Source of the DNA: a virus
Strand: one strand, 5' to 3'
Length of the DNA: 41,539 bases
IMG/VR virus record: IMGVR_UViG_3300031673_000160
Coordinates: 1-41,539 of that record
This document shows positions 25,015 through 34,873 of the stretch, in pieces; position 1 is the first letter of the stretch; every line of letters begins with the position of its first letter. The notes below the pieces were generated by a model. It was given only the letters and a program-made list of their open reading frames with translations. It ran no database searches and was not told the origin of the DNA. A program made the position numbers and the translations under genes.

Positions 25015-25280
25015 TGGAAATACTGAAAAAAACAATATTACAAGCAGTAATTATGGGTTCTAATGTTACAGGTGGGACAATCATTATACCTGATTTATCA
25101 GCAGTATATTTCATTAAAATTGGGTTGAAGCAATTTGCTCATGATTTAGGTTTTTTTACACCATATAGTGAACCACCAGAACCAATACCACCAATACCAC
25201 CAGTAGAAACGTTTTATCTGGTGGATAGTGCAAGTAATCCATTCGTAGATAATAATGACGATAACTTTATATATGAATAA
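25014..25280 (+). CDS. Small protein with Pro-rich linker, 88 aa
   Basis: It starts inside the stop codon of the gp6-like gene. The N-terminal ~50 residues are hydrophobic and could hold one membrane or core helix (LQAVIMGSNVTGGTIIIP). Then comes a proline linker (EPPEPIPPIPP) and an acidic end (FVDNNDDNFIYE). The same type of proline linker appears in the 1525-residue tail protein downstream. It is probably a small virion component; function unknown. Confidence 0.65.
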   Translation: MEILKKTILQAVIMGSNVTGGTIIIPDLSAVYFIKIGLKQFAHDLGFFTPYSEPPEPIPPIPPVETFYLVDSASNPFVDNNDDNFIYE

Positions 25281-25292
25281 ATATTAATAATT

Positions 25293-25790
25293 ATGGCAGA
25301 CAAGAAATTATTTGAATTACTATTAGGAACACCCGCTACCAGCGATAAGATTGCTTTCGGTAAGGCTGGGACTACCTATAAAAATATTACCTATGGTGAT
25401 TTAAAGAATATGATAATTGCTGGAATACCAACACCATATGTACCAGAATTCTTAACAAAAGTAGTGAACATTACTAATTTTGACATGTCTGGAACTGGAG
25501 AAAAGACTAAAGATGTTGATTTAGGTGTTGATAGGTCTAAAATTAGAAGTTGTGTAGTACTTATACGTTCGAATGACGGTGGTTTATATCCATTGTCAAT
25601 GCCATCAGGTAATAACGAGACAAAATCATATTGGTTCATAAGGCAAGAGTCTACATATGCAAGCAATGCCAGAGTTCATATATATTCTGACGCAAGAGTC
25701 GGAGGGTCATCATTTTTCGACCAAGGCGCATTTGATGGTAATGGTACTGGAGGAATTAGAGGGTATATTTACGTTACTTATTTGCCTTAA
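25293..25790 (+). CDS. Probable fibre-type virion protein, 165 aa
   Basis: The N-terminus 'LLGTPATSDKIAFGKAGTTYKN...YGDLK' resembles the attachment segment found at the start of phage fibre and head-fibre proteins. The remaining ~110 residues are beta-rich and Gly/Ser-rich (SGTGEKTKDVDLGV, DARVGGSSFF, GNGTGGIRGYIYVTYLP), like a globular tip. It sits among baseplate genes. A receptor-binding or short-fibre role is inferred; no family is certain. Confidence 0.65.
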   Translation: MADKKLFELLLGTPATSDKIAFGKAGTTYKNITYGDLKNMIIAGIPTPYVPEFLTKVVNITNFDMSGTGEKTKDVDLGVDRSKIRSCVVLIRSNDGGLYPLSMPSGNNETKSYWFIRQESTYASNARVHIYSDARVGGSSFFDQGAFDGNGTGGIRGYIYVTYLP

Positions 25791-25876
25791 ATAATATAAT
25801 ATGAAGAATGAAATATCTTAAAATATGAGAATGAGATAATGGAGAATTCAGAATTGTTGGATAAAATAATGGTATA

Positions 25877-26314
25877 ATGATAACAGGAGCGACAGATAAT
25901 AGCAGATTAGCCGAGTTGAAAAAGTACGCAGTCGGTGTACCTTTCACTGAGCAATATGTTGGTGGTGGGGGTTGGTGGAATGATGGCGTTGACTACCCTA
26001 ATTCACCAGTTATTGAAGATGTTATTTATTTTTTAGGTGGCATCAGATATCATGATATTACATTAATTGACGGCACATCAACAACATTTATTTATTTTCC
26101 AAGAAATACTGGAAATTTTATTGATGAACAATATATAAAAAACCCAAATAAGGAAAAAATAATAAGTAACCCTAAAATCTTTGACGATGTATTTATAATC
26201 AGAGATAAATTATCAGCATTTAATAATAATTATAGATTGGAATACATTACAAATTTACCAGACCTAACCACATATGCTGGTGGGAAATATTTTAAGATAG
26301 TAAATAACACATAA
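25877..26314 (+). CDS. Hypothetical protein in the baseplate operon, 145 aa
   Basis: No domain is recognised. A Gly/Trp-rich segment (YVGGGGWWNDGVDY) is followed by beta-strand-like sequence (YHDITLIDGTSTTFIYFP) and a mixed C-terminus. The 86 bases before it contain several stray ATGs but no gene or hairpin that I can support. The gap of one base to the next gene and its place between tail genes suggest a small structural protein. Confidence 0.65.
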   Translation: MITGATDNSRLAELKKYAVGVPFTEQYVGGGGWWNDGVDYPNSPVIEDVIYFLGGIRYHDITLIDGTSTTFIYFPRNTGNFIDEQYIKNPNKEKIISNPKIFDDVFIIRDKLSAFNNNYRLEYITNLPDLTTYAGGKYFKIVNNT

Positions 26315-26315
26315 G

Positions 26316-27224
26316 ATGGCAGTAGGAATTTATGGCACAACAAGACCCGCAGATGTAAGCGTTGATGATATCGATGTTTATTATAATTATACTCCAAACA
26401 GGGAAACTCTCAATAATTTTATTTATAAGTTAAATTCTTCAGAGATTTTAAGTTATAATTATCTTACAGAAGACGAACAAATTGTTGGTTATGACGAAAA
26501 TCTTTTAGAAGGTCTTTATAACCTGAGACTACCAGCAACGGTTTTTGGACAATTAGGAATTTATACAATATATCTTAAACCAAAAAAGATTTATTCAACC
26601 ATTGTTGATTGTAGTGTATTGTCCTCGTTGCCAAGTGTTAAAGGAATTGTACTCGATGCCAACCAATTACCTGAAGGTCTGAGAGCAAATAATGCATTGC
26701 AAGGCTATCGTATAGAATACGTTGATAGTACAACCAATAATAAAATAAGAAATGTGGTTCGTTATGTAGTAACAGCAAATAAAGTTGTTCCAGTTAGTGA
26801 GAACGTTGGAAACACAAGTCAGAAAGCAATTAGATATAGATTTGATGATACAGGTACACTGCTTTTCGTACAGGTTACGCCAAGTAGTTCAAGTGATGTG
26901 AAACCAAATGCGTCTCCATTTATCGGAAACCCAGACCAAATGATTATAATCTCGAATACTTTCTTCTCACCACTCGTAATTGAAGTCGATATGGTTCAGA
27001 ATACCATCGATACGCTTACAAGTTATGTTGCTGGTGAACAAATTAAGGACGTTGATAACGGAATATTAACCTATTACGATGAAAATAGGGTAATCACAAG
27101 ACAGTTTAATATCTATGAAATCAAGGATGATGTTAACGATGTTCCACTGTATGAAGTTAAGGAAAAAAGAACGAATATTGACGAAACTCAGGACTTTGAT
27201 GAGGTTACTGGTGATGTTCAATAA
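26316..27224 (+). CDS. Probable baseplate/tail structural protein, 302 aa
   Basis: The protein is beta-rich throughout, with repeated short hydrophobic strands (LGIYTIYLKPKKIYSTIVDC, NVVRYVVTANKVVPVSENVG). It has no enzyme motif, signal or membrane segment. An acidic C-terminal tail (EKRTNIDETQDFDEVTGDVQ) is probably disordered. It begins one base after the previous stop and ends at a strong terminator, so it closes the first baseplate transcript. In T4-like order it stands between gp6-like and the large gp7-position protein, but no clear homologue is recognised. Confidence 0.7.
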   Translation: MAVGIYGTTRPADVSVDDIDVYYNYTPNRETLNNFIYKLNSSEILSYNYLTEDEQIVGYDENLLEGLYNLRLPATVFGQLGIYTIYLKPKKIYSTIVDCSVLSSLPSVKGIVLDANQLPEGLRANNALQGYRIEYVDSTTNNKIRNVVRYVVTANKVVPVSENVGNTSQKAIRYRFDDTGTLLFVQVTPSSSSDVKPNASPFIGNPDQMIIISNTFFSPLVIEVDMVQNTIDTLTSYVAGEQIKDVDNGILTYYDENRVITRQFNIYEIKDDVNDVPLYEVKEKRTNIDETQDFDEVTGDVQ

Positions 27225-27244
27225 GATATTTAAATTAAATCGAG

Positions 27245-27280
27245 AAAATCCCAACTCATTAGATTGGGATTTTTCTTTTT
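27245..27280 (+). terminator. Rho-independent terminator
   Basis: The stem AAAATCCCAA / TTGGGATTTTT with a 9-base loop is followed by a T-rich tract. Three bases later a GTATTTATA motif starts. Confidence 0.9.
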
Positions 27281-27283
27281 ATC

Positions 27284-27292
27284 GTATTTATA
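27284..27292 (+). promoter_or_regulatory. GTATTTATA phage promoter candidate before the giant tail gene
   Basis: GTATTTATA follows the terminator directly and ends 14 bases before the GTG start at 27307. Confidence 0.62.
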
Positions 27293-27306
27293 GTAAATCA
27301 TAAACT

Positions 27307-30300
27307 GTGGCAAAGGTAAAAGTAGTAAAAACAAATCTTAATGGGAATCTAAATGGGGATTATTTTAATGATACGCCTTCCAATACTATATTTTCATTTG
27401 GAAAATTTTTCGTTACCACAAACTTCGATAATAAAGTAACTATTAACTACACGGATTCCCTGAGTTCTTTTGTTCGTCCAGTTACATTAGAAACTATGGG
27501 TGTTTCAGAAACTCAGTCTGAAATAATCCAATTATACACAACAAATGCCGTATTGAATCTCGACAAGTCAGACTTAAATACATTTGTTAGATATGGTTCG
27601 GCATATGAATTTCTACGAGTATCGATTCAGAATATCATCCTTGCGTACCCGGGCTCGTTATTCTGTAATTCACAAATAGATGCTGGTGGTAATCCAACAT
27701 ATGAAGAACTCAGTTATGATGTAATTAATAATGTCTCAACATTCTATGTACCAACGGCATATACAACAAATACTTTTGGATTGGTTTTCAATGCAGGTAA
27801 TACCAGTGTGCCAGATGACAACGAATTGAAGAATCTCAATACGTCATATGAAAATTATGTGATTTGGTCGAGTCTTGAACCAGATACTTTATTTAAAATT
27901 ATTGGATATACTGGAAATACAATAAATGTAGCCAACACTAATCCAAGTGGAATTACGAAAAATTATTTAAGACTACAAGTTACTGGAAATCCATTTGCGA
28001 AGATGGGAACAGGAAGCACTGCCAATCTTGATTATCATATTAGACCAAATAATGTTGTTTTTGAAGAATTCCGAGCATTACGTAATGCTTACGAAAAGAA
28101 TATTGTTTCACAAAGGGATGGAACAAATGGATTTGTCTTTACACTAAAAGACCCAACATTACTTGAAGACGGTAAAATTGTATATGCGGATTCACTGATG
28201 CTTTGGACAACTGGTGATAAATATAATATCGATATTAGCAATTCCGCTTATCAGAAATTCTTGAAAATAGTATTAACAATTGGCGTTAAATATGATAAAA
28301 TTAAAACGGATTTGATTGCAAGATTTCTGACCCCAGCATCACTTAAAACATACGACCTTACCGAAGAAGGTAAAACATCTAAACTTTTAAGAGTTTATGG
28401 TAGAGAATTTGACCAAATCAGACAATTTATCGACTCATTGGTTAATATTAATAAAGTAACATACGACAAACTAAACAATATTCCAGACCAAGTGATTAAA
28501 AATATGGCAAACACTTTTGGTTGGGATTATTTTTCTCTGATAAAGGAAAGTGAATTAGTTGAAAGTTTTTTAACTGTTGATGATACGGAAAGAAACCTGA
28601 ATGAAAACCTATTACCAGCAGAAATTGATGTTGAACTCTGGAGACGAATCATAAATAATACCAGCTATTTCTGGAAGTCCAAAGGTACTCGTCAGGCGAT
28701 AAAATCAATGTTCCTGTTAATTGGGATACCTGAACCTTTTATAAATATTACGGAATACGTATATACTGTTGATGGAAAAATAAATCCTAACACAGTACCA
28801 CTGACTCAAGACGATTTTCCATCGAACTCATTACCGTATGACACAAGTGGTTATCCCGTTGCACCACTGGAGACAAATGATTTCTTTTTTCAACTCAGTG
28901 GTAATACTGATAGTGGTCAGGCATATCTTGATGTATTCCGTTCGGCTGGCTTCAACCTCAAACAAACACCTGATAATAAAAAATCGTGGATTCAAACAGG
29001 TGCAACTACAAGGGTTCATTACAGCACCCCACAATATTATCAGGAAGACAGTAAACTCGTGATTAACACAAAAGAAGTGGATATCGCTCTTGATACCGCA
29101 CGTGGTATCGAGTATGATGTTTATGAATATATTCAAAAAGACTTTGCTGCCAATTCAAGTGGTTATACGTTACCATATTCATATGTTAATATTTCATTGG
29201 GAGTTGGTGCATCACAAACAACATTTCCATTACCTGCAAAAACACAAGGCGATTTTGAAGTTCGTTATAATGGTATTTTATTAAATGCACCTAAAACTGG
29301 AACGACTACAGGTATTACCTATCAAGCAGATTATAGTGTTGATTATAATGCAAATACCTTTACATTACTCACTGGAACAGCAATTAATTCAGGAAATCGA
29401 AGAGATGTTATACAGGCAACATATGTTTATTCGGGTGGAACTGCCGTTACGGGAATCACCATCCAATATATTGTGACTCGTGTTAAGGCACAACTAAGTG
29501 GAACATATGTTCCGTTACCCAGCTATCCACGTGGTGATGTGCAGGTTACCATTAATGGTATTGCACTTACTAAAGGAACGTCTCAATTTGTTGCCGATTA
29601 TATTCTTGACCCAGCAAATTCAACTGGTGGGACAAATCAAATTATTATTCAGAACCCTGATGTTATTTCATATTTAAATGCGAACCCAGATATCCAAATT
29701 TCATATATGGAAGTTCAGGGTAGTAATGACATTAATTTAAGGAGTGAGGTTATCAGAGTTGATAGTTTCAGCAGCAGTAAGATTTATTTCAATAATAGTG
29801 CGAACAAATACGTTTATAAACTTAATTATAAAGTAAATCAGGCAAGTGATGTTAAATTCCTTATTGACGGAATCGCTTTAGAACCAATTACTGATTACAA
29901 TATTAACGTACAGAATCCCTATGAAGTGTTCTTACCGAAAGGCATTAGATTTGGTACTGTAATTAGTGCATATTATCTCGTTGGGGGTAGTGGGGCATTT
30001 GACCCCGTTGTTAATGACGCATTTGGTCTTGGCGACATAAGCCAATTGTCGTTTTTGGAATTCATTGAATTGATTCAGAGAAAAATGATTAATGCCAGAA
30101 ACAGAAAAACTGTCACGGATTTCAAGGGTGGTTGGTATCCAACATTGTTGGCAATTTATGAAACCTATTTAAAAAGAGCATTGCTCCCAGATAGTAATCC
30201 ATTACAATCAAATGGTTACACGTTCCAAAACCTATATCCGTTCTTGAGCAAATATAATGCATTCTTCCAGAAATTCGTTGACCAATTATTAAGTGCAACA

Positions 30301-31884
30301 ATTATATTAAGAAGAAGCGGATTATTAATTAGAAATAGTGTATTTACTAAACAGAAACATTGGTATAAGAGAGGTGTGAATGTTGCAAGTGGTACTACTG
30401 AATACGATATGAGAGGTAATTCATTGGTTCAATTTTTTGGTGATGACGGCAGTAAATTCCAAATCATTCAAGGAACAATAGCACCCCCACCACCCCCACC
30501 AACGCAATTGTATGTCGAAACAACAGAGGGTGAATTGGGTAGTCTCACAACTGGTGGTAAAAATATTATCGGATTTGCTGAATTTAATGAATATGGTGTT
30601 CAATATAGATTTTTAGATGGCAGTGATTGGATGCCGTGGCAAACATCATCAAAGACAATCCCACCTAATCCCGCACTTACTGTTAATTATTTTAGTGTAA
30701 CATTAAGTGATGTGCTTGAAGATACTGATTATGAGTATCGTGCATTTGTTAAATCACCGTCAACAGGTTTTACTGGAAACACATTATCAATACACATACC
30801 ACCCCCACCACCAATACCAACTGTTACTACAAAAGAGGGGGATGTAGAAGGATATACTGTTAGTAGTGTTTATAGAGGTAAAGTTGAGGATGCTGGTTTG
30901 ATAACAGATAATTATGAAGAGGTTGAATTTTATGCGGTTCAATATAGAAAAGCTGATGGTAGTGATTGGTATGAGTGGGTATTCGAACCCTCACCACCAG
31001 CAGACGGACCGCTTGGAGGTAATGTTGAGGAAATATCGATTTATAATTTAGACCCAGAAACCGTATATCAATATCAAGCATATATGGTTATTGGTGGAGA
31101 AGTTTATCTTGGCAATATAATTGAAATTATAACACCTACTGAACCCGGGGTTGCTCCAAGTGGTGTTGATACAGGTGATGCCGATACTGTAACATCAAGT
31201 AGTTTTCAGGTAAGTGATAATTCTTTTGATAATAAAGGAAATCCCCCAACAATCACAGTATATGGTATTTTGTGGACAACAAATTCTTCATTGGGTACGG
31301 CTGCAAATCTAAAGTTTGTTGATAACACAATGGTAATGCCTATGGGTGTTTACAAGGATTCTGATAATGGTGATGTAAGTGGTACGGGATGGGATAATGA
31401 CGCAACTCTTCTTCCTGCAAGTACAACAACATATTTTAGGGCATTTGCGAAAAACGCAACTGGTTTTGGATATGGTGATGTTAAAACACAAGCAACAATA
31501 GCAGCACCAGTAACAACATTTAATATTACCACCAGACTTAATTGGGCGGGTGATATCGGTAGTATACCATTGCAAAGTGGTTATAGGGGCACTGTTCTTT
31601 TATATAAAGATGGGGCAGGAACTGCTTATCGTCAATGGAGTATAACTACACTTACAAAAAATGTTACAAATGTGAGTTTTCCTGATTGTCCATTGGGTTC
31701 AGTATATCATCTTAATTTCTCAAATATAGTAGCAGTTGTTGATGGCGCAACAGAAGTTGCTTTAAGAAGGTGGAGAATACCACCAAGTTATACTTGGACA
31801 AATAGTCCAGATATTTATCTTATCACAGATACTAATCGTAATGCTACCGATATGGAAATTAGTAATAATGGAATGCCCACATAA
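27307..31884 (+). CDS. Giant modular tail/baseplate protein with Tail_P2_I-like core and FN3-like domains
   Basis: The start is GTG at 27307, the only non-ATG start here; it is 14 bases after a GTATTTATA motif, matching other genes. At about 395-470 'NMANTFGWDYF...LWRRIINN...WKSKGTRQAIKSMFLLIGIPEP' resembles the P2 gpI-type tail module, including its KGT turn. Residues ~640-890 contain three related beta modules, each with 'LP...gdv.V..NGi.L...tdY'. Proline linkers PPPPPP near 1060 and PPPPP near 1165 frame FN3-like domains to ~1390, with the 'TVYGILWTTNSS' pattern seen in Bacteroidota FN3 repeats. The C-terminal ~130 residues are another beta domain. It occupies the gp7-like position after gp6. 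A long peripheral wedge or host-contact arm is inferred. Confidence 0.82.
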   Translation: MAKVKVVKTNLNGNLNGDYFNDTPSNTIFSFGKFFVTTNFDNKVTINYTDSLSSFVRPVTLETMGVSETQSEIIQLYTTNAVLNLDKSDLNTFVRYGSAYEFLRVSIQNIILAYPGSLFCNSQIDAGGNPTYEELSYDVINNVSTFYVPTAYTTNTFGLVFNAGNTSVPDDNELKNLNTSYENYVIWSSLEPDTLFKIIGYTGNTINVANTNPSGITKNYLRLQVTGNPFAKMGTGSTANLDYHIRPNNVVFEEFRALRNAYEKNIVSQRDGTNGFVFTLKDPTLLEDGKIVYADSLMLWTTGDKYNIDISNSAYQKFLKIVLTIGVKYDKIKTDLIARFLTPASLKTYDLTEEGKTSKLLRVYGREFDQIRQFIDSLVNINKVTYDKLNNIPDQVIKNMANTFGWDYFSLIKESELVESFLTVDDTERNLNENLLPAEIDVELWRRIINNTSYFWKSKGTRQAIKSMFLLIGIPEPFINITEYVYTVDGKINPNTVPLTQDDFPSNSLPYDTSGYPVAPLETNDFFFQLSGNTDSGQAYLDVFRSAGFNLKQTPDNKKSWIQTGATTRVHYSTPQYYQEDSKLVINTKEVDIALDTARGIEYDVYEYIQKDFAANSSGYTLPYSYVNISLGVGASQTTFPLPAKTQGDFEVRYNGILLNAPKTGTTTGITYQADYSVDYNANTFTLLTGTAINSGNRRDVIQATYVYSGGTAVTGITIQYIVTRVKAQLSGTYVPLPSYPRGDVQVTINGIALTKGTSQFVADYILDPANSTGGTNQIIIQNPDVISYLNANPDIQISYMEVQGSNDINLRSEVIRVDSFSSSKIYFNNSANKYVYKLNYKVNQASDVKFLIDGIALEPITDYNINVQNPYEVFLPKGIRFGTVISAYYLVGGSGAFDPVVNDAFGLGDISQLSFLEFIELIQRKMINARNRKTVTDFKGGWYPTLLAIYETYLKRALLPDSNPLQSNGYTFQNLYPFLSKYNAFFQKFVDQLLSATIILRRSGLLIRNSVFTKQKHWYKRGVNVASGTTEYDMRGNSLVQFFGDDGSKFQIIQGTIAPPPPPPTQLYVETTEGELGSLTTGGKNIIGFAEFNEYGVQYRFLDGSDWMPWQTSSKTIPPNPALTVNYFSVTLSDVLEDTDYEYRAFVKSPSTGFTGNTLSIHIPPPPPIPTVTTKEGDVEGYTVSSVYRGKVEDAGLITDNYEEVEFYAVQYRKADGSDWYEWVFEPSPPADGPLGGNVEEISIYNLDPETVYQYQAYMVIGGEVYLGNIIEIITPTEPGVAPSGVDTGDADTVTSSSFQVSDNSFDNKGNPPTITVYGILWTTNSSLGTAANLKFVDNTMVMPMGVYKDSDNGDVSGTGWDNDATLLPASTTTYFRAFAKNATGFGYGDVKTQATIAAPVTTFNITTRLNWAGDIGSIPLQSGYRGTVLLYKDGAGTAYRQWSITTLTKNVTNVSFPDCPLGSVYHLNFSNIVAVVDGATEVALRRWRIPPSYTWTNSPDIYLITDTNRNATDMEISNNGMPT

Positions 31885-31897
31885 AATAAATTTAATT

Positions 31898-31906
31898 GTA
31901 TTTATA
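31898..31906 (+). promoter_or_regulatory. GTATTTATA phage promoter candidate
   Basis: GTATTTATA is 16 bases before the ATG at 31923 and lies in the 38-base gap after the giant tail gene. No terminator hairpin is visible between them. Confidence 0.55.
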
Positions 31907-31922
31907 GAAAAGAAGAAATAAT

Positions 31923-33557
31923 ATGGCATTCATCGAGAAAAAAAATCCAGTAGTAATGAATATCAAACTGACTTCAAAAGGTAGGGAATTACTATCTTCT
32001 GGTCAGTTGGATTTTAAATACTATGCTATTGGAGACAGCGAAGTGGATTATGTGTTTAATGCCGAAGTTAACGCAGTTGACAGCGAATACAGTGCTTTTG
32101 ATTCAACAATATTAAGAGCAGCCGATAAAAATGCAAACATTATTTCATTTATTCCAAGAAATCTGAGCGGTGACCCATATAATGAGATGACAAATGTGCC
32201 TTCAACGGCATATAATGTTGAGAATCAAATCGAATCTCTGGGATTCTTCACCGAAAATAACACCAAATATATTACTGATAGTAATCACGTGAAACAACCA
32301 GATGCTATGGTTTTTATGGGTACTGTTGCTGGTGGTAATTCTATTATATTACTAAAAAATCCATCAACATATGGTACAAGCGGAGAAGAACCTGCGGTTG
32401 GTGATTTACTATATGTTAAATGGACAAGATATAGTCAAACAACAGGGGTCACTGTTCAGAAAAACTATCCCTACCCAAATCTATTTTATAAAATTACTGG
32501 AATTACAAGCGGTTCATTGGCAAGTGGAAGTGTTACTGTTAGGGTTGACAGGAATATTCCAGATTTTGGTTCAGGATTAGTTGTCTATGCTGGCGCAATG
32601 ATTTATTACAACGAGATTGCCTTCAGTGGTGGCACAATACTTAGTATGTCACCAACTGATTATCTCGATGAAAGCGTATTAACTTTTCTGGAGAACAGTC
32701 AGTGTCCAACAATTGTTTTTCCATATTGGAACATGTCAATCATTTTTACAGAGGAAATTGCTGGTGTACAAGCAGGTAACCTGAAATACACACAATTTAA
32801 AGACAGGGGATTGGGTGGATTCGTATCATATATTCAGAATCAAGCACCACTATATAAGAAATTAGGTGTTATACATTATACCAATAGTAGTCCTGCAAAC
32901 GTATATGGTGAGGGTTTTCTCCAAGACACACCAACAGTTGACATACCAACAATTATGTGGCATAAATCAACAACACAGACACTTGGAACAACGTTATCAC
33001 CAATTGGTGGACAGCAATTATTGGCTGGACTCAATCTTTATTATTACGACCTTGCGGATTCACAGGGTTTCGTGGTTGGAAAAGTGTTTCCAGACCTAAA
33101 AATATTTGTGATTGAAGACCAAGAATTACTATTTGCAATGTCATATAAATCAAACAGGTCGTGGACACTTCCAAATTATACCGCAATCACACAAGACGTA
33201 CCAGATGTACCAGTAGGTATTGCGGTTACTTGGAATCAACCAGCAGTATGTTGTGGAGATTTTTGTGTTGTATGTACACAGTATTGTCACAGTACATCAG
33301 GTAGTTGGATACCATTTAGTGGTCAGAAATCATTAATTGGTGTTGAAAATACTGGTTATATGGTTATAGGATGTAATATAAGTTCTGGGGATGACTTAGA
33401 TATTTGTTTATGCGCTATCGATATTCCAACAGGAGTTAAATTCGATAATGTTCGTGTAAGGGATGACGAACCCGAATTGACAGCATCCTTACTTAATGTG
33501 ACTGGATATACCAGCACCAATAGTTATTATTTTAAAAGTTGTATAGATGGTGATTAA
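31923..33557 (+). CDS. Virion structural protein (tail/baseplate), 544 aa, Cys-rich end
   Basis: The N-terminus 'NIKLTSKGRELLSSGQLDFKYYAIGDSEVDY' is a pattern I associate with tail-collar or baseplate-associated proteins of large phages (kGrelL--G-l-f---aiGD--vdY). The bulk is beta-rich with many Tyr and Asn. At about 443-456 there is a cluster of Cys, CCGDFCVVCTQYC, and further on CNIS and DICLCAID, unusual in this proteome and possibly a metal-binding or disulfide-bonded knob. The next gene (251 aa) starts 14 bases later and looks related in style. Confidence 0.75.
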   Translation: MAFIEKKNPVVMNIKLTSKGRELLSSGQLDFKYYAIGDSEVDYVFNAEVNAVDSEYSAFDSTILRAADKNANIISFIPRNLSGDPYNEMTNVPSTAYNVENQIESLGFFTENNTKYITDSNHVKQPDAMVFMGTVAGGNSIILLKNPSTYGTSGEEPAVGDLLYVKWTRYSQTTGVTVQKNYPYPNLFYKITGITSGSLASGSVTVRVDRNIPDFGSGLVVYAGAMIYYNEIAFSGGTILSMSPTDYLDESVLTFLENSQCPTIVFPYWNMSIIFTEEIAGVQAGNLKYTQFKDRGLGGFVSYIQNQAPLYKKLGVIHYTNSSPANVYGEGFLQDTPTVDIPTIMWHKSTTQTLGTTLSPIGGQQLLAGLNLYYYDLADSQGFVVGKVFPDLKIFVIEDQELLFAMSYKSNRSWTLPNYTAITQDVPDVPVGIAVTWNQPAVCCGDFCVVCTQYCHSTSGSWIPFSGQKSLIGVENTGYMVIGCNISSGDDLDICLCAIDIPTGVKFDNVRVRDDEPELTASLLNVTGYTSTNSYYFKSCIDGD

Positions 33558-33571
33558 TAAAAAATAAAATA

Positions 33572-34327
33572 ATGGACGGAAACACAGCATTCATATCATA
33601 CGTACTAATACCAAGTGGAATCACTGATGGTAGTTGTAGTCAGGCAGTTCATTGCAACTATATCAAGAAAATCAATTTAGGTACGAATAATCCATATGTA
33701 CAGGAAATTAGTTTGAATTTTCCAAATGCCTCGGATTTTAAATTTCTGGCATCAACATATAATACTACCATTGGTTATACCGCAAATAGAATCAACGCAA
33801 TTGTGCAGATAGTTAGTAATGGTGCGTTTAACAGTTTTGAAGAAGTTGTTCCAGATTCAACTGCATGGAAACAAGTCAATATCACACGTCAAGTAACTGG
33901 TTATAGTTCAAGTGCTTCTTGGGTATTAACTCCTGCCAATATTACGAGTGTTGTCTTCAAAATATCGTTATTACAATATGATAACCCCACAATATTCTTA
34001 CCATATAATCTTACTTACCTCAATTATCCAACCCCAAGTCAACCAGAAGACGAAAGATTGGCTTTTGGTGAAGCCACGTTTTTCTTCGGTAATGTTGAGA
34101 CGAAAATTATGGCAGAAGTATATACAACAGATATTAGCATTAATCTACCATTAAACGAATTCAATTCAAGTTCCAATCTAAGTTGGGATGGTGTTGAAAC
34201 CGTTTATATTAGCGAAATCGGTATATATGATAGTGATAAAAATCTTGTTGCAATTGGCAAATTAAACGACCCCGTAGCCAAAGATGCAACAATTGCCAGA
34301 ACAGTTGTGTTTGCATTGGACTTTTAA
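33572..34327 (+). CDS. Probable virion structural protein, 251 aa
   Basis: The protein is beta-rich (KINLGTNNPYVQEISLNFPN, SWVLTPANITSVVFKISLL) and ends with 'WDGVETVYISEIGIYDSDKNLVAIGKLNDPV'. That ending resembles the 'I-EiGiyd--g-lvaig' signature of tail-collar or fibre-associated proteins. One Cys pair (CSQAVHC) lies near the N-terminus. It is the last of the tail genes and abuts the membrane-protease-like gene with no gap, so it may share its transcript. Confidence 0.7.
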   Translation: MDGNTAFISYVLIPSGITDGSCSQAVHCNYIKKINLGTNNPYVQEISLNFPNASDFKFLASTYNTTIGYTANRINAIVQIVSNGAFNSFEEVVPDSTAWKQVNITRQVTGYSSSASWVLTPANITSVVFKISLLQYDNPTIFLPYNLTYLNYPTPSQPEDERLAFGEATFFFGNVETKIMAEVYTTDISINLPLNEFNSSSNLSWDGVETVYISEIGIYDSDKNLVAIGKLNDPVAKDATIARTVVFALDF

Positions 34328-34873
34328 ATGAAAAACAAAAAATTTTTAATTATTGGTGTTATTGTGTTAGTCATAACACTTGTTATTATTCTTTTGGTTC
34401 GCAGAGAAAGGAATGTCAACGTATATACGTATCCTGATTCGCTGGTTGTGAGTAATCATACCGACCACAAAAATGTTGATACATATTCACAAATTATTAT
34501 TAATAAGATTTATAATTACGATACTGTCAATCTTAATGTCTTTTATACACCAAAAGATTATAGTACCGATGAAATTGATGTGGCTGGGTTTATACAAAAA
34601 AACCCATTTGTTCCTCATACCTATATTATTTTCATGAAAAAAGGTGGTCTTTCCATCTCGATAAAGAAATTTTTATCACACGAATTGATTCATTTACAAC
34701 AAATGGAAATCGGTGATTTGATTCAACTTCAAAACCAAACAAAAATGGTGTATTTGAATGATACAATCGATTTATTTCAAATACCTTATGACCAACGACC
34801 TTACGAAAAAGATGCCAGTATTAAAGAAAATGGTATTCTAAAATCATTAAATCATCTTCTTTATTCAAAATAA
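34328..34873 (+). CDS. Membrane-anchored HExxH putative metallopeptidase, 181 aa
   Basis: Residues ~5-25 (FLIIGVIVLVITLVIILLV) form one transmembrane segment followed by RRERN, predicting a single-pass protein. At about 118-124 'LSHELIHLQQM' gives the zinc motif HExxH. About 40 residues later 'RPYEKDA' supplies a plausible third Glu ligand (HExxH...E), as in small zincin families. The rest is unassigned. A peptidase acting on host envelope or virion proteins is inferred; whether it faces the periplasm or cytoplasm is not settled. Its start directly follows the previous stop. Confidence 0.72.
   Translation: MKNKKFLIIGVIVLVITLVIILLVRRERNVNVYTYPDSLVVSNHTDHKNVDTYSQIIINKIYNYDTVNLNVFYTPKDYSTDEIDVAGFIQKNPFVPHTYIIFMKKGGLSISIKKFLSHELIHLQQMEIGDLIQLQNQTKMVYLNDTIDLFQIPYDQRPYEKDASIKENGILKSLNHLLYSK

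Noticed and set aside
25791-25876. Possible very short genes between the fibre-type protein and the 145-aa gene
   Set aside because: Several ATGs open frames of only a few codons and none is supported by spacing or motif.
31309-31575. Cys-rich minus-strand frame in the tail gene
   Set aside because: Antisense shadow of Asn/Thr/Ala codons in the FN3-like region; no start signals and no homologous pattern.
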